Source: Oxalobacteraceae bacterium
GTDB lineage: Bacteria > Pseudomonadota > Gammaproteobacteria > Burkholderiales > Burkholderiaceae_D
DNA: 13,044 nucleotides
Assembly (NCBI GenBank): GCA_947446335.1
Contig: CANFGA010000035.1
Span: forward strand, 1-13,044
Direction: 5' to 3'
Part shown: one piece after another, positions 1-6,936 of the stretch
Layout: each line of letters begins with the position of its first letter
Numbering within the stretch: position 1 is the stretch's first letter
Program-made: the position numbers and the translations under genes
Notes under the pieces: generated by a model
Told to the model about the DNA's origin: nothing
The model's database searches: none
What the model saw: only the letters and a program-made list of their open reading frames with translations

Positions 1-564
1 ATTCTCCGCGATCGCTTCCACGCAGGCTGCGCCGCCGATGTCGGCCACCGCCGCGCCGATCTTGATCAACGCGATCTCTTCGGCCGACTTGATCATCCGC
101 ATCCGCATCGTCGCCGGGGCGACGTCGATCCAATCGACATCCGGGCGCGCGTGCTGGAATTTGCGCAAGCCATCCAGATTCAGGTGGTCTTGCTCGAAAC
201 CGACCCTGCGCGCATCGGCGGGCAAGCCATCCTTGATCGCCAGAATATAGTTGTCGCGTTTCCAGTCGGTGTAAATAAGGTTGTCGCCGAGGCTACGGCG
301 ATAGCCCTGGCCACCATCGATATTGGTCGTGATCAGCACCGACGTATCGTGCGTGACGATCAACGCATAACTGCGCCCGAAGCTGCAATACAGGAAATCG
401 CCGTAGTAATTGATATTGTGAATCGACGTCAGCACGATCGCTTCGATCGATTGCTCTGCCATGTGGCTACGCAGCATCGACAAGCGTCGATTCATTTCGC
501 CTGCGGAAAATGTGGGGCGGACCTTGGGTCCATTTTTCAAAGTGATAAGGCTAGGCATGTCCAT
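1..564 (-). CDS. Creatinase (creatine amidinohydrolase), 5' part, cut by window edge
   Basis: Hydrolyses creatine to sarcosine and urea in the cytoplasm (EC 3.5.3.3). Only the first 188 codons lie in the window; the frame is open to base 1. The translation begins MDMPSLITLKNGPKVRPTFS and closely follows Pseudomonas creatinase as I remember it: NINYYGDFLYCSFGR (about residues 50-64), NIDGG, YTDWKRDNY, DHLNL and MRMRMIKSAEE. Phe62 and Arg64 fall at the same numbers as the residues that reach into the neighbouring subunit's active site, where Arg64 helps bind the creatine carboxylate. The pita-bread catalytic domain with His232 lies beyond the edge. The ATG at 564 was chosen over the in-frame ATG at 558 because GGGAA sits about 5 bases upstream of it. 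The gene is codirectional with the GcvA-type regulator 109 bases upstream, and an ATTAG-N5-CTAAT dyad lies between them. A creatinase-like member of the M24 aminopeptidase fold is the alternative, but the motif agreement is too specific to favour it. Confidence 0.9.
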   Translation of the reverse strand, partial: MDMPSLITLKNGPKVRPTFSAGEMNRRLSMLRSHMAEQSIEAIVLTSIHNINYYGDFLYCSFGRSYALIVTHDTSVLITTNIDGGQGYRRSLGDNLIYTDWKRDNYILAIKDGLPADARRVGFEQDHLNLDGLRKFQHARPDVDWIDVAPATMRMRMIKSAEEIALIKIGAAVADIGGAACVEAIAEN

Positions 565-647
565 GATGTTTCCCGAAGAGATTGATGAGCAAACACAGCA
601 TCTCTCAAGGACGTTCAAGCAGACAAGCAGCTATTTTTAATTATCCG

Positions 648-666
648 GCATTAGGCAATCTAATGC
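648..666. promoter_or_regulatory. Perfect dyad GCATTAG-N5-CTAATGC, candidate LysR operator upstream of creatinase
   Basis: Two perfect 7-base arms flank GCAAT. The inner TTAG-N5-CTAA has T-N11-A spacing, and both half-sites read CTAAT, the element reported in E. coli GcvA sites. Its centre is about 93 bases upstream of the creatinase ATG, so it could be a recognition site near -65 if transcription starts about 30 bases before the ATG. It also begins only 7 bases past the regulator's stop codon. It could instead act as a terminator stem in the minus-strand RNA, but no U-tract follows. Confidence 0.45.
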
Positions 667-673
667 ATCTGAG

Positions 674-1612
674 TCAGATCGGGATTTCCAGCAACGTCTG
701 CTGGCTGTTGATATGGGTGACGGCTTCTTCGCTCAGCCATGCAATGAAAGCGGCCACGCGCGGTCGTTCGCAATATTCCTGCGGGCAGACCAGATACACG
801 GAACCTTCTTCCATCGCATCCGGGAATGGCTTGAGCAATCGCCCGTCGGCCACATCCTGCGCACAGAGCGAATGCCGTGCCAGCGAAACACCGTGTCCGG
901 CGCAGGCTGCTTGTATGACCAGGTCGGCGCGCGAAAAGGCAGAACCGCCTGAGGTCACGATATCGTAGCGCCCTATCTTGGTGAAGAACGCATCCCAATT
1001 GGTGCTGTAATTGGCGTTTGGCATGGAATCGTGCAGCAGCTGCGTGCGCACCAGATCGGTGTATTCCTGCAAATTGACCGTTTTTTGAAGTTCTGTACTG
1101 ATCACCGGGTAACTCACGTCGTCGAACAGATGCCGCTGCATCAATCTCGCATTGTCGGTCCATTCGCAACTGACAGCGACATCGACCTCGTCGCCCTTGT
1201 AGTTCGGTTGCATCAGATCGGCATCGATCAACAAGCGTACGTGCGGATAAATCGCGCTGAAGCGCGGAAGCCGCGGCAACAGCCACTTGGTAGCAAAGGA
1301 TGGCATGACCCGTATCTTCAAGGTGCCCTCGATGCGCTCATCTTGCATCGTCGACATCGTATCCCTGAGCAAGTTAAAAGCCCCCGATACCCCGGCAAAC
1401 AGGCACTGTCCTTTGTCGGTGAGGCGCAAGCCGCGCGACATACGAATGAACAAGGGATAACCGAGGTGCGCTTCGAGTGCCAGGATTTTCTGGCTGACAG
1501 CGCTTTGCGTCAGGCACAGCTCTTGCGAAGCATGGGTGAAGCTGGCGTAACGCGCCGCCACTTCAAAATAGCGCAACGCTTCAAGCGAAGGAAGTCGGTG
1601 TGGAGCGGACAT
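674..1612 (-). CDS. LysR-type transcriptional regulator, GcvA/AmpR-like
   Basis: Predicted 312-residue DNA-binding regulator. The winged HTH covers about residues 8-67: RLPSLEALRYFEVAARYASF, then LTQSAVSQKI and a dimer helix after ALEAHLGYPLF. The RLPSL-ALR-FE-AAR opening is typical of the GcvA/TrpI/AmpR branch of LysR proteins. The periplasmic-binding-protein-like effector domain covers about residues 93-300. A TTG at 1627 would add five residues (MIAPP); I prefer the ATG at 1612 because homologues begin just before RLPSL, although neither start has a clear ribosome site. The gene diverges from an ABC importer and lies just upstream of creatinase in the same direction, so it probably controls one or both. 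The inducer is unknown; creatine or a product is the obvious guess from context. Confidence 0.88.
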   Translation of the reverse strand: MSAPHRLPSLEALRYFEVAARYASFTHASQELCLTQSAVSQKILALEAHLGYPLFIRMSRGLRLTDKGQCLFAGVSGAFNLLRDTMSTMQDERIEGTLKIRVMPSFATKWLLPRLPRFSAIYPHVRLLIDADLMQPNYKGDEVDVAVSCEWTDNARLMQRHLFDDVSYPVISTELQKTVNLQEYTDLVRTQLLHDSMPNANYSTNWDAFFTKIGRYDIVTSGGSAFSRADLVIQAACAGHGVSLARHSLCAQDVADGRLLKPFPDAMEEGSVYLVCPQEYCERPRVAAFIAWLSEEAVTHINSQQTLLEIPI

Positions 1613-1676
1613 GGGTGGCGCAATCAAAGGGCAATGAATCCATCTTCAAGCAATATGCATGCCGTCATAAATTTCC

Positions 1677-1753
1677 CTAATGGCTGCCGATTAAAAAATG
1701 TCGATTGTTGAATCTGCAGCCCGCTGGCAATCTAGATCACAAGATGTATTGCC
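1677..1753. promoter_or_regulatory. Divergent promoter/operator region between LysR gene and ABC importer
   Basis: The 191-base gap between the divergent genes holds CTAAT-N8-ATTAA (1677-1694), GATT-N4-AATC (1703-1714) and a perfect inverted repeat GGCAAT-N16-ATTGCC (1726-1753). The last begins with GGCAATCTA, a 9-mer also found at 654-662 in the creatinase dyad. A weak sigma-70-like pair TTGAAT / TCTAGA with a 17-base gap overlaps it. Autoregulation and activation of the importer from here are expected for a LysR protein, but no site is proven. Confidence 0.4.
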
Positions 1754-1803
1754 GTTAGTCCGGCCTTGCATTCCCACACGCCCCCTCTTTTTTAGGATAT
1801 TCC

Positions 1804-2649
1804 ATGAAAATCCCTCTGCTGTCGAAATGCCTGCTGATCGGTGCACTGATGCCGTTCACGATTCACGCTGCACACGCCGACATGCTGGCCAAGATCAAGC
1901 AAAAAGGTGAAATCGTGATCGCCACCGAAGCCCGTTATGCGCCATTTGAAATGCTGCAGGATGGAAAAATTATCGGCTACAGCAAGGACATCCTCGATGA
2001 AGTCATGAAAGGCTTGCCGGGTGTGACGCTCAAGCAGCTCGATGTCCCGTTCCAAGGCATCTTGCCCGGCTTGACAGCAGGCCGCTTCGATTTTGTTGCC
2101 ACCTCGCTGACCATTACCGAAGCACGCGCTCGCAATTACGCGTTCACGCTGCCGATCTCGACTGCCAGCGTTACGGTCCTCAAGCGCAAGGGCGACCCGC
2201 GCATCAAGAGCGCCGAGGACATGGCTGGCATGGTCGTGGGCAGTCAATCCGGGGCGCCGCAAGTGACGGTATTGCGCGAATTTGAAAAGAGCGTGCTCAT
2301 TCCCAAGGGCAAGAGTGTCAAGGAAATCAAGGAATTCATGGATTACAACGAGGCTTATGCGGCGCTGGCGGCGCGCCGGGTCGATGCGGTCGTTCAAGCC
2401 CTGCCCAACCTTGCGCCATTGATCAAGGAGCGTCCGGATGTCTTTGAAATCGTCCAGCCAGCCTTTGGTCCTGCGACCTATTACGCATGGGCTGGACGCA
2501 AGGATGCCGACAGTGCATCGCTGGTGGCATTCTTCAGCGACAGCATCGCCAAACTCAATCGCAGCGGCAAGTTGGCCGAACTCCAGAAGAAGTGGATGGG
2601 CTTCACGATGACCCTGCCCACCGATAAAGTCCCCGCTCCTGCCAATTGA
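1804..2649 (+). CDS. ABC transporter periplasmic substrate-binding protein (SBP_bac_3, HisJ-like)
   Basis: A 281-residue solute receptor for a polar-amino-acid-type importer. The Sec signal peptide is about residues 1-25 (LLIGALMPFTIHAAHA, cleaved before DML). The mature protein opens KIKQKGEIVIATEARYAPFE, typical of the family, and has the lobe-1 ligand motif SLTITEARAR (101-110) with Arg108 matching the HisJ arginine that binds a carboxylate. In the second lobe, where amino-acid receptors have Asp for the alpha-ammonium (VDA-x-x-x-D), this protein reads VDAVVQALP with Ala199. That hints at a carboxylate ligand without a free alpha-amine, which would fit creatine or a related guanidino acid. 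The AGGA ribosome site lies 6 bases before the ATG. First gene of a four-gene operon. Confidence 0.9.
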   Translation: MKIPLLSKCLLIGALMPFTIHAAHADMLAKIKQKGEIVIATEARYAPFEMLQDGKIIGYSKDILDEVMKGLPGVTLKQLDVPFQGILPGLTAGRFDFVATSLTITEARARNYAFTLPISTASVTVLKRKGDPRIKSAEDMAGMVVGSQSGAPQVTVLREFEKSVLIPKGKSVKEIKEFMDYNEAYAALAARRVDAVVQALPNLAPLIKERPDVFEIVQPAFGPATYYAWAGRKDADSASLVAFFSDSIAKLNRSGKLAELQKKWMGFTMTLPTDKVPAPAN

Positions 2650-2712
2650 TCTGTCCATTGAGCGGCCAGCGTTTGATCCGAGCGAGCAGCAGGTAATTGA
2701 TGAAGGAAAACC

Positions 2713-3363
2713 ATGCTTGATTTTTCCGTGGTGCTGCAGCATTTTCCACAATTGCTGGCAGGAATGGCCGTCACGTTCGGCGTCTCGATGGCGGCGATCG
2801 GCCTGGGCTTTTTTCTGGGTTGGGCGATCTGTCTGGGCAGTGTCAGCCCCCGGCCCGTCTTGCCCGCGATCTGCCGGGGCTATGTCAGTTTTTTTCGCGG
2901 CACACCATTGCTGGTACAACTGACGCTGGTCTTTTATGCGTTGCCGGGGATCGGCATCAGCCTGCCACCTTTGGCGGCGGCAGTGGCGGCGTTGACGATG
3001 AATACGGCGGCCTTCCAGGCTGAAATCTTGCGCTCGGGCTTTCAGATGCTACCGAAAGGGCAAGTCGAAGCGGCGCGCGATCTTGGCTTCACGCGCTGGC
3101 AAACTTTGCGCCATGTGCAGATGCCGCAGGTGTTTCGCACCATGCTGCCGGCGTTGACCAACGAGACCATCGACATCATCAAGAACTCTGCGCTGGTGTC
3201 CACCGTCGCGGTTACCGAACTGATGCGCACGGCGCAAATTTACGCTTCCACCACCTACCGCCCGATTGAATTTTTCGTCGTCGCAGGTGCGTTGTATCTG
3301 GTGTTGACCATGGGTATCGCACGCTGCGGCGCCATGCTCGAACGTCGCTGGCATGCTCGCTGA
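2713..3363 (+). CDS. ABC transporter permease (HisQ/HisM-like), first subunit
   Basis: A 216-residue inner-membrane subunit of the importer. Hydrophobic segments lie near residues 14-42, 53-80, 85-105, 150-175 and 185-205. FRGTPLLVQL is at 61-70. The EAA loop that docks on the ATPase starts at Glu119 (GQVEAARDLGFTRWQTLRHV). The AAGGA ribosome site is 5 bases before the ATG. It starts 63 bases after the binding protein gene and pairs with the next permease, its paralogue, to form the heterodimeric channel. Substrate is not predictable from the permease itself. Confidence 0.9.
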   Translation: MLDFSVVLQHFPQLLAGMAVTFGVSMAAIGLGFFLGWAICLGSVSPRPVLPAICRGYVSFFRGTPLLVQLTLVFYALPGIGISLPPLAAAVAALTMNTAAFQAEILRSGFQMLPKGQVEAARDLGFTRWQTLRHVQMPQVFRTMLPALTNETIDIIKNSALVSTVAVTELMRTAQIYASTTYRPIEFFVVAGALYLVLTMGIARCGAMLERRWHAR

Positions 3364-3379
3364 GCAAGGGGAATGGATC

Positions 3380-4066
3380 TTGTTTGATTTTTCATTAATT
3401 GACAATAATATTGATGCCTTGCTGGCCGGCTTGTGGCTCACCGCGCGCCTGTGTGCAGCAGGCATCGTGCTGGGCATGATCGGTGGTGCGCTGCTGCTGG
3501 GCTTGAGCAGAATAGCCGGCCCGAGGCTGGGCTTTCTGTACCGCGGGTACATCACCTTGTTTCGCGGCACGCCCTTGCTGGTTCAGCTCTACCTGATGTA
3601 CTACGCCGGTCCGCTGTATGGACTGGACCTGTCGGCCGAGCAAGTTGGTGTTGCTGGTCTGGCCATGTATGGCGCTGCTTATTTTGCAGAAATTTTTCGC
3701 GCCGCCATCGAAGCAGTGTCGAAAGGCCAGGTCGAAGCGGCAACCGATCTGGGCATGACGCCGGGCCAGACGCTGCGTATCGTCGTCCTGCCCCAGATGC
3801 TGGCGCGCTGCATGCCGCCTCTGGTAGGTCAGACCGTGATCCTGATCAAGGAGTCGTCGGTGCTGTCGATCATCACGGTACCTGAATTGACAACCGTGGC
3901 AATGCGCATCGCCAATGAAAATTTTGCAATCCTCGAACCCTATGCGGTGCTTGCGATCACTTATTGGTTGCTGACCTTGGCCGTCGCCCGGTTTGGAAAA
4001 AGAATCGAGCTGCACTTCACCCGCCATCTGCTGCCGATGACATCAAGGAATTTCCATGGCAAATAA
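3380..4066 (+). CDS. ABC transporter permease (HisQ/HisM-like), second subunit; probable TTG start
   Basis: A 228-residue inner-membrane subunit, paralogous to the preceding permease. I chose TTG at 3380 over the in-frame ATG at 3353. A strong ribosome site (AAGGGGA) lies 7 bases before the TTG, none precedes the ATG, and only the TTG gives an N-terminus (MFDFSLIDNN) parallel to the partner's MLDFSVVLQH. With this start FRGTPLLVQL falls at 61-70 and the EAA loop (GQVEAATDLGMTPGQTLRIV) begins at 117, exactly as in the partner. The ATG would give 237 residues and an 11-base overlap with the upstream gene. The end overlaps the ATPase start by 11 bases, so the genes are probably translationally coupled. 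Confidence 0.88.
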   Translation: MFDFSLIDNNIDALLAGLWLTARLCAAGIVLGMIGGALLLGLSRIAGPRLGFLYRGYITLFRGTPLLVQLYLMYYAGPLYGLDLSAEQVGVAGLAMYGAAYFAEIFRAAIEAVSKGQVEAATDLGMTPGQTLRIVVLPQMLARCMPPLVGQTVILIKESSVLSIITVPELTTVAMRIANENFAILEPYAVLAITYWLLTLAVARFGKRIELHFTRHLLPMTSRNFHGK

Positions 4067-4841
4067 TTATGCAATCGAGCTCAAGAATGTCCATAAAAGC
4101 TATGGCGATCACGAGGTCATCAAGGGCATCAGCCTGGGCATAGCAAAAAATGAAGTCGTCACCATCATCGGCGGTTCCGGCTCCGGAAAATCGACGCTGT
4201 TGCGTTGCATGAATTTTCTGGAGGAATACAACGATGGCGAGATCCTGGTCTATAACCGCCTGCTTGGCTATGGCACCAATTCTGCCGGCACCTTTTACCG
4301 ATTGCCGGAACATGTGATTCGCCACACGCTGCACGATGTCTGCATGGTATTTCAGCAATTTAACCTGTGGCCGCACATGAGCGTATTGGACAATGTGGCC
4401 ACGCCATTGCAACTGGTGAAAAAGGTAGCGCGCGATGAAGCGCGCAAGTGCGCGATGCTGGAACTGGAGCGGGTTGGCTTGCAGGACAAGGCCAGCGCCT
4501 ATCCGGGCCAACTGTCGGGTGGTCAACAGCAGCGCGTTGCCATTGCGCGCGCGCTGACGATGAAGCCGCGCATCATGCTGTTCGACGAACCCACTTCGGC
4601 GCTGGACCCGGAACTCGTTGGCGAGGTACTCAATGTCATCCGCACGCTCTCCGAAGAGGGCATGACGATGGTCATCGTCACCCATGAGATGGGTTTCGCC
4701 TCCAAGGTATCGGACAAGGTCGTCTTCCTGGCCGATGGATTGATCGAAGAGCAGGGACCACCGGAGCAACTGTTCAATGCGCCAGCGAGCCCGCGCCTGC
4801 AGCAATTTCTATCGACGTGGAAAGAGCGACAAAAAGAGTGA
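4056..4841 (+). CDS. ABC transporter ATP-binding protein (HisP/GlnQ-like)
   Basis: A 261-residue cytoplasmic ATPase that powers the importer. Walker A is GGSGSGKST (39-47), the Q-loop is VFQQFNLWPHM (98-108), the signature is LSGGQQQR (153-160), Walker B is IMLFDEP (173-179), and the switch His210 is in VTHEMGF. An insertion at about 66-93, between the Walker A domain and the Q-loop, is longer than in GlnQ-type proteins and resembles the one in HisP. The AAGGA ribosome site is 6 bases before the ATG. Last gene of the operon; the next stretch is non-coding. Confidence 0.93.
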   Translation: MANNYAIELKNVHKSYGDHEVIKGISLGIAKNEVVTIIGGSGSGKSTLLRCMNFLEEYNDGEILVYNRLLGYGTNSAGTFYRLPEHVIRHTLHDVCMVFQQFNLWPHMSVLDNVATPLQLVKKVARDEARKCAMLELERVGLQDKASAYPGQLSGGQQQRVAIARALTMKPRIMLFDEPTSALDPELVGEVLNVIRTLSEEGMTMVIVTHEMGFASKVSDKVVFLADGLIEEQGPPEQLFNAPASPRLQQFLSTWKERQKE

Positions 4842-4879
4842 ATGCCGGTCAATCAGCTGGAAATATTGTAGCGAAAAAT

Positions 4880-4896
4880 GCCGATGAAATATCGGC
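4880..4896 (+). terminator. Stem-loop GCCGAT-N5-ATCGGC after the ABC operon
   Basis: A perfect 6-base stem with a GAAAT loop, 39 bases past the ATPase stop. No T-run follows, so it is at best a weak or Rho-assisted terminator, or an RNA-stabilising 3' end. Confidence 0.3.
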
Positions 4897-4974
4897 CAGA
4901 AATCAAGTATTTTCTGCGGCATGCCGGCAATGCTTTATTTATTAAAAATTCGAATCAGAATGAATGCAAGTAAC

Positions 4975-5067
4975 TATAATTAATTATTTTTAATGCATTA
5001 TTGCGATTATCGACAATAGTGCATTCATTGCCCATCTTGAAAAAATTAATGCACTGACAACGTGCAA
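4975..5067 (+). promoter_or_regulatory. Candidate promoter and operator for the oxidase-cytochrome operon
   Basis: TATAAT at 4975-4980 is a perfect -10 box, but the -35 region (around GAATCA) is poor, as in activator-dependent promoters. Just downstream, AATGCATTATTG (4992-5003) and CAATAGTGCATT (5014-5025) form a 12-base inverted repeat with one mismatch (a G-U pair in RNA) and a 10-base spacer. TGCAC-N7-GTGCA follows at 5051-5067. If transcription starts near 4987, the large repeat sits at about +5 to +38, a place for a repressor or a leader hairpin. Confidence 0.4.
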
Positions 5068-5241
5068 AACATGATCGGCATTGGACGCCATTGTTGTGCA
5101 AGGCAGTGCCTGGAATTGCATTGTTTTTCAATTATCCCATCGATTCATCGGTTTATCTCCCATTCACAGACCCGGCGCTGCTCGCGGCATTGAATATTTC
5201 TTTCCGGCATGAATATTGCATTATCAATTCATGGAGCGTCA

Positions 5242-6936
5242 ATGAAAACATCAAACGCACGTTCGTTGCGTCCGGAGCCTGCACAGGGTGTTTTGTCACT
5301 GTTATTTTTCCCATGGATGAATATGTCAAATAAACTGAATGAGTTGATCAACACGTCATCCGGTGAATCACGCCGCGATTTTCTGGTCAAGGCGATGATG
5401 GTAGGCGGTAGTGGATTTTTGTTGACCAGCATGAAAGCCTGGGGCATGGACATCGCCTCGAGTCAAAAAGTGCCGCCCCAGTTGCAAGGCAGCGGCCGCG
5501 GCAAGACCGTCGTCATTCTGGGCGCCGGCCTGGCCGGCATGACAGCCGCCTACGAACTGGGCAAGCTCGGCTACACCTGCAAGTTGATCGAGGCGCGCGC
5601 CTTTGCCGGCGGGCGCTGTCAAACCGCACGCAAGGGGTCGACGCTGGAAGAACTCGGCGGCGTCAAGCAGACCTGCGAGTTCGACCGCGGCCAGTACATC
5701 AACATCGGTCCGTGGCGCATCCCGTTCAATCATCACTCGACGTTGTACTACACCAGCGAATTCGGCATCCCGCTCGAAATGTTCAACAACGACAATGACG
5801 CCGCCTACGTCTACAGCGAAAATGCCAAGGGCGCGCTGGCCAAGCGCCGCTTGCGCATGTTTGAAGTCAAGGCGGACATGCGCGGCTATGTCGATGAATT
5901 GCTGGCCAAGACGCTGCAAAGCGGCCAGATGGACCAGCAAGTGACGGCAGATGACAAGCGTTTGCTGATCGATTACCTTGCCAACGAAGGCTATCTGTCG
6001 AAAAAGGATTTGAGTTATCGCGGCACAGGAGGGCGCGGTTTCAAGGTCAATCCCGGAGCCGGCATTTCGCCCGGTCCCGGCATTGCGTCGGATCCGCTGG
6101 CATTCTCGGATCTGTTGCAATCAAAACTGGGCCACATGTATCACTCGGTGCATGAATTTACCCAGCAGGCAACGATGCTGCAGCCGATAGGGGGGATGGA
6201 CCAGATCGCCGTCGCCTTTGAAAAACGAGTCGGCAAGATGATCCGCTACAACGCCGAGGTGACCAGTTTGCGCAATTTGCCCGATAGTGTCGAAGTGCAT
6301 GTCAAGGATGTCGTCAGCGGCGCCGCCAGCGTCATCAAAGGCGACTTTTGTCTGTGCACGATTCCGCTGTCGGTGCTGGGCCAGATCGAGAACAATTTTT
6401 CCGACAAATTCAAGCTTGCGCTGCAGGGCAGCGCCTACGCAGCGGTATGCAAAATCGGCCTGCAGATGAATCGGCGTTTTTGGGAAACCGATGATGGCAT
6501 TTACGGTGGCCATGTATTTACCGACATCAAGGGCATCAACCTGATTTCCTTGCCGTCCGGCGATTGGCAGGGCAAGAAAGGGACGCTGCTGGGCTTTTAC
6601 AGTCATGCCGCTGACGCAGCGCAGATCAGCGCGCTAAGCAACGCCGAGCGCACCGATTATGCACTGGCGGCCGGGGAAAAGATTTTCCCTGGTCAGTACC
6701 GCAAGTCGTTCGACTCGGCATTTTCAATCGCCTGGCACCGGGTCCGATATAGCATGGGCGGGTGGGCCAACTGGAGTGCAGAAGCGCGCGCCACCGCCTA
6801 CCCGGTGCTGGTCGAGGGCGAGGGGCGCACGCTGCTCGCAGGCGAGCACATGAGTTATCTGGGCGGCTGGCAAGCCGGTGCCATTGAATCTGCATGGCAA
6901 CAGATCGCCCGCATCCACCAGCGCTTGAGCGCATGA
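5242..6936 (+). CDS. Tat-exported flavin amine oxidase/dehydrogenase, L-amino acid oxidase family
   Basis: An FAD enzyme predicted to oxidise an amino acid or amine to its imine in the periplasm. Residue numbers are from the ATG at 5242 (564 residues). A twin-arginine motif SRRDFL (43-48) is followed by a hydrophobic run (MMVGGSGFLLTSM). The FAD Rossmann motif VVILGAGLAGMTAAYELG is at about 90-107, with Glu117 and GGR at 123-125. GPWR with Arg159 matches the GPMR arginine (Arg90) of snake L-amino acid oxidase, and Tyr399 in SAYAAVCKI matches its Tyr372; both hold the substrate carboxylate. GGMDQIAVAF is at 317-326. The C-terminal FAD motif LLAGEHMSYLGGW ends in Trp543. The flavin-N5 lysine of oxidases aligns with Gln381. 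The 5242 start has GGAG 5 bases upstream; the ATG at 5323 would give a more normal Tat n-region (537 residues). Overlaps the cytochrome gene. A monoamine or nicotine-type substrate remains possible. Confidence 0.88.
   Translation: MKTSNARSLRPEPAQGVLSLLFFPWMNMSNKLNELINTSSGESRRDFLVKAMMVGGSGFLLTSMKAWGMDIASSQKVPPQLQGSGRGKTVVILGAGLAGMTAAYELGKLGYTCKLIEARAFAGGRCQTARKGSTLEELGGVKQTCEFDRGQYINIGPWRIPFNHHSTLYYTSEFGIPLEMFNNDNDAAYVYSENAKGALAKRRLRMFEVKADMRGYVDELLAKTLQSGQMDQQVTADDKRLLIDYLANEGYLSKKDLSYRGTGGRGFKVNPGAGISPGPGIASDPLAFSDLLQSKLGHMYHSVHEFTQQATMLQPIGGMDQIAVAFEKRVGKMIRYNAEVTSLRNLPDSVEVHVKDVVSGAASVIKGDFCLCTIPLSVLGQIENNFSDKFKLALQGSAYAAVCKIGLQMNRRFWETDDGIYGGHVFTDIKGINLISLPSGDWQGKKGTLLGFYSHAADAAQISALSNAERTDYALAAGEKIFPGQYRKSFDSAFSIAWHRVRYSMGGWANWSAEARATAYPVLVEGEGRTLLAGEHMSYLGGWQAGAIESAWQQIARIHQRLSA

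Larger units (their letters stand above)
4842..5241. other. 400-base AT-rich intergenic region upstream of the amino acid oxidase
   Basis: I see no convincing gene here. It holds a small stem-loop after the ABC operon (4880-4896), a 10-base palindrome CGGCATGCCG (4917-4926), a perfect TATAAT (4975-4980), a 34-base inverted repeat (4992-5025), and six copies of AATGCA/TGCATT between 4963 and 5222. It probably carries the promoter and operators of the oxidase-cytochrome operon and a long untranslated leader. It matches no riboswitch that I know. Confidence 0.6.

Noticed and set aside
1..564. Proline dipeptidase or methionine aminopeptidase for the left-edge gene
   Set aside because: These share the fold, but the NINYY-DFLYCSFGR and IDGG phrases and Arg64 are specific to creatinase.
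1792..2919. A 375-codon minus-strand open frame
   Set aside because: It is antisense to the binding protein and first permease, both well supported with ribosome sites and family motifs.
4017..4805. A 262-codon minus-strand open frame
   Set aside because: It is the shadow of the ATPase gene, which has all Walker and signature motifs on the plus strand.
4963..5222. The clustered repeats as a CRISPR array or phage attachment site
   Set aside because: The words are only 6-12 bases, irregularly spaced and in both orientations, with no cas, integrase or tRNA gene nearby.
4975..5241. A riboswitch in the long leader of the oxidase operon
   Set aside because: There are repeats and hairpins but no conserved core of any riboswitch class that I can recognise.
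5091..5333. An 80-codon plus-strand frame before the oxidase
   Set aside because: It has no ribosome site, overlaps the oxidase start in another frame, and its product resembles no family.
6894..6932. Upstream ATG extending the cytochrome by 13 residues
   Set aside because: It lies inside the oxidase gene and would bury the signal peptide; the ATGA overlap at 6933 is the better start.
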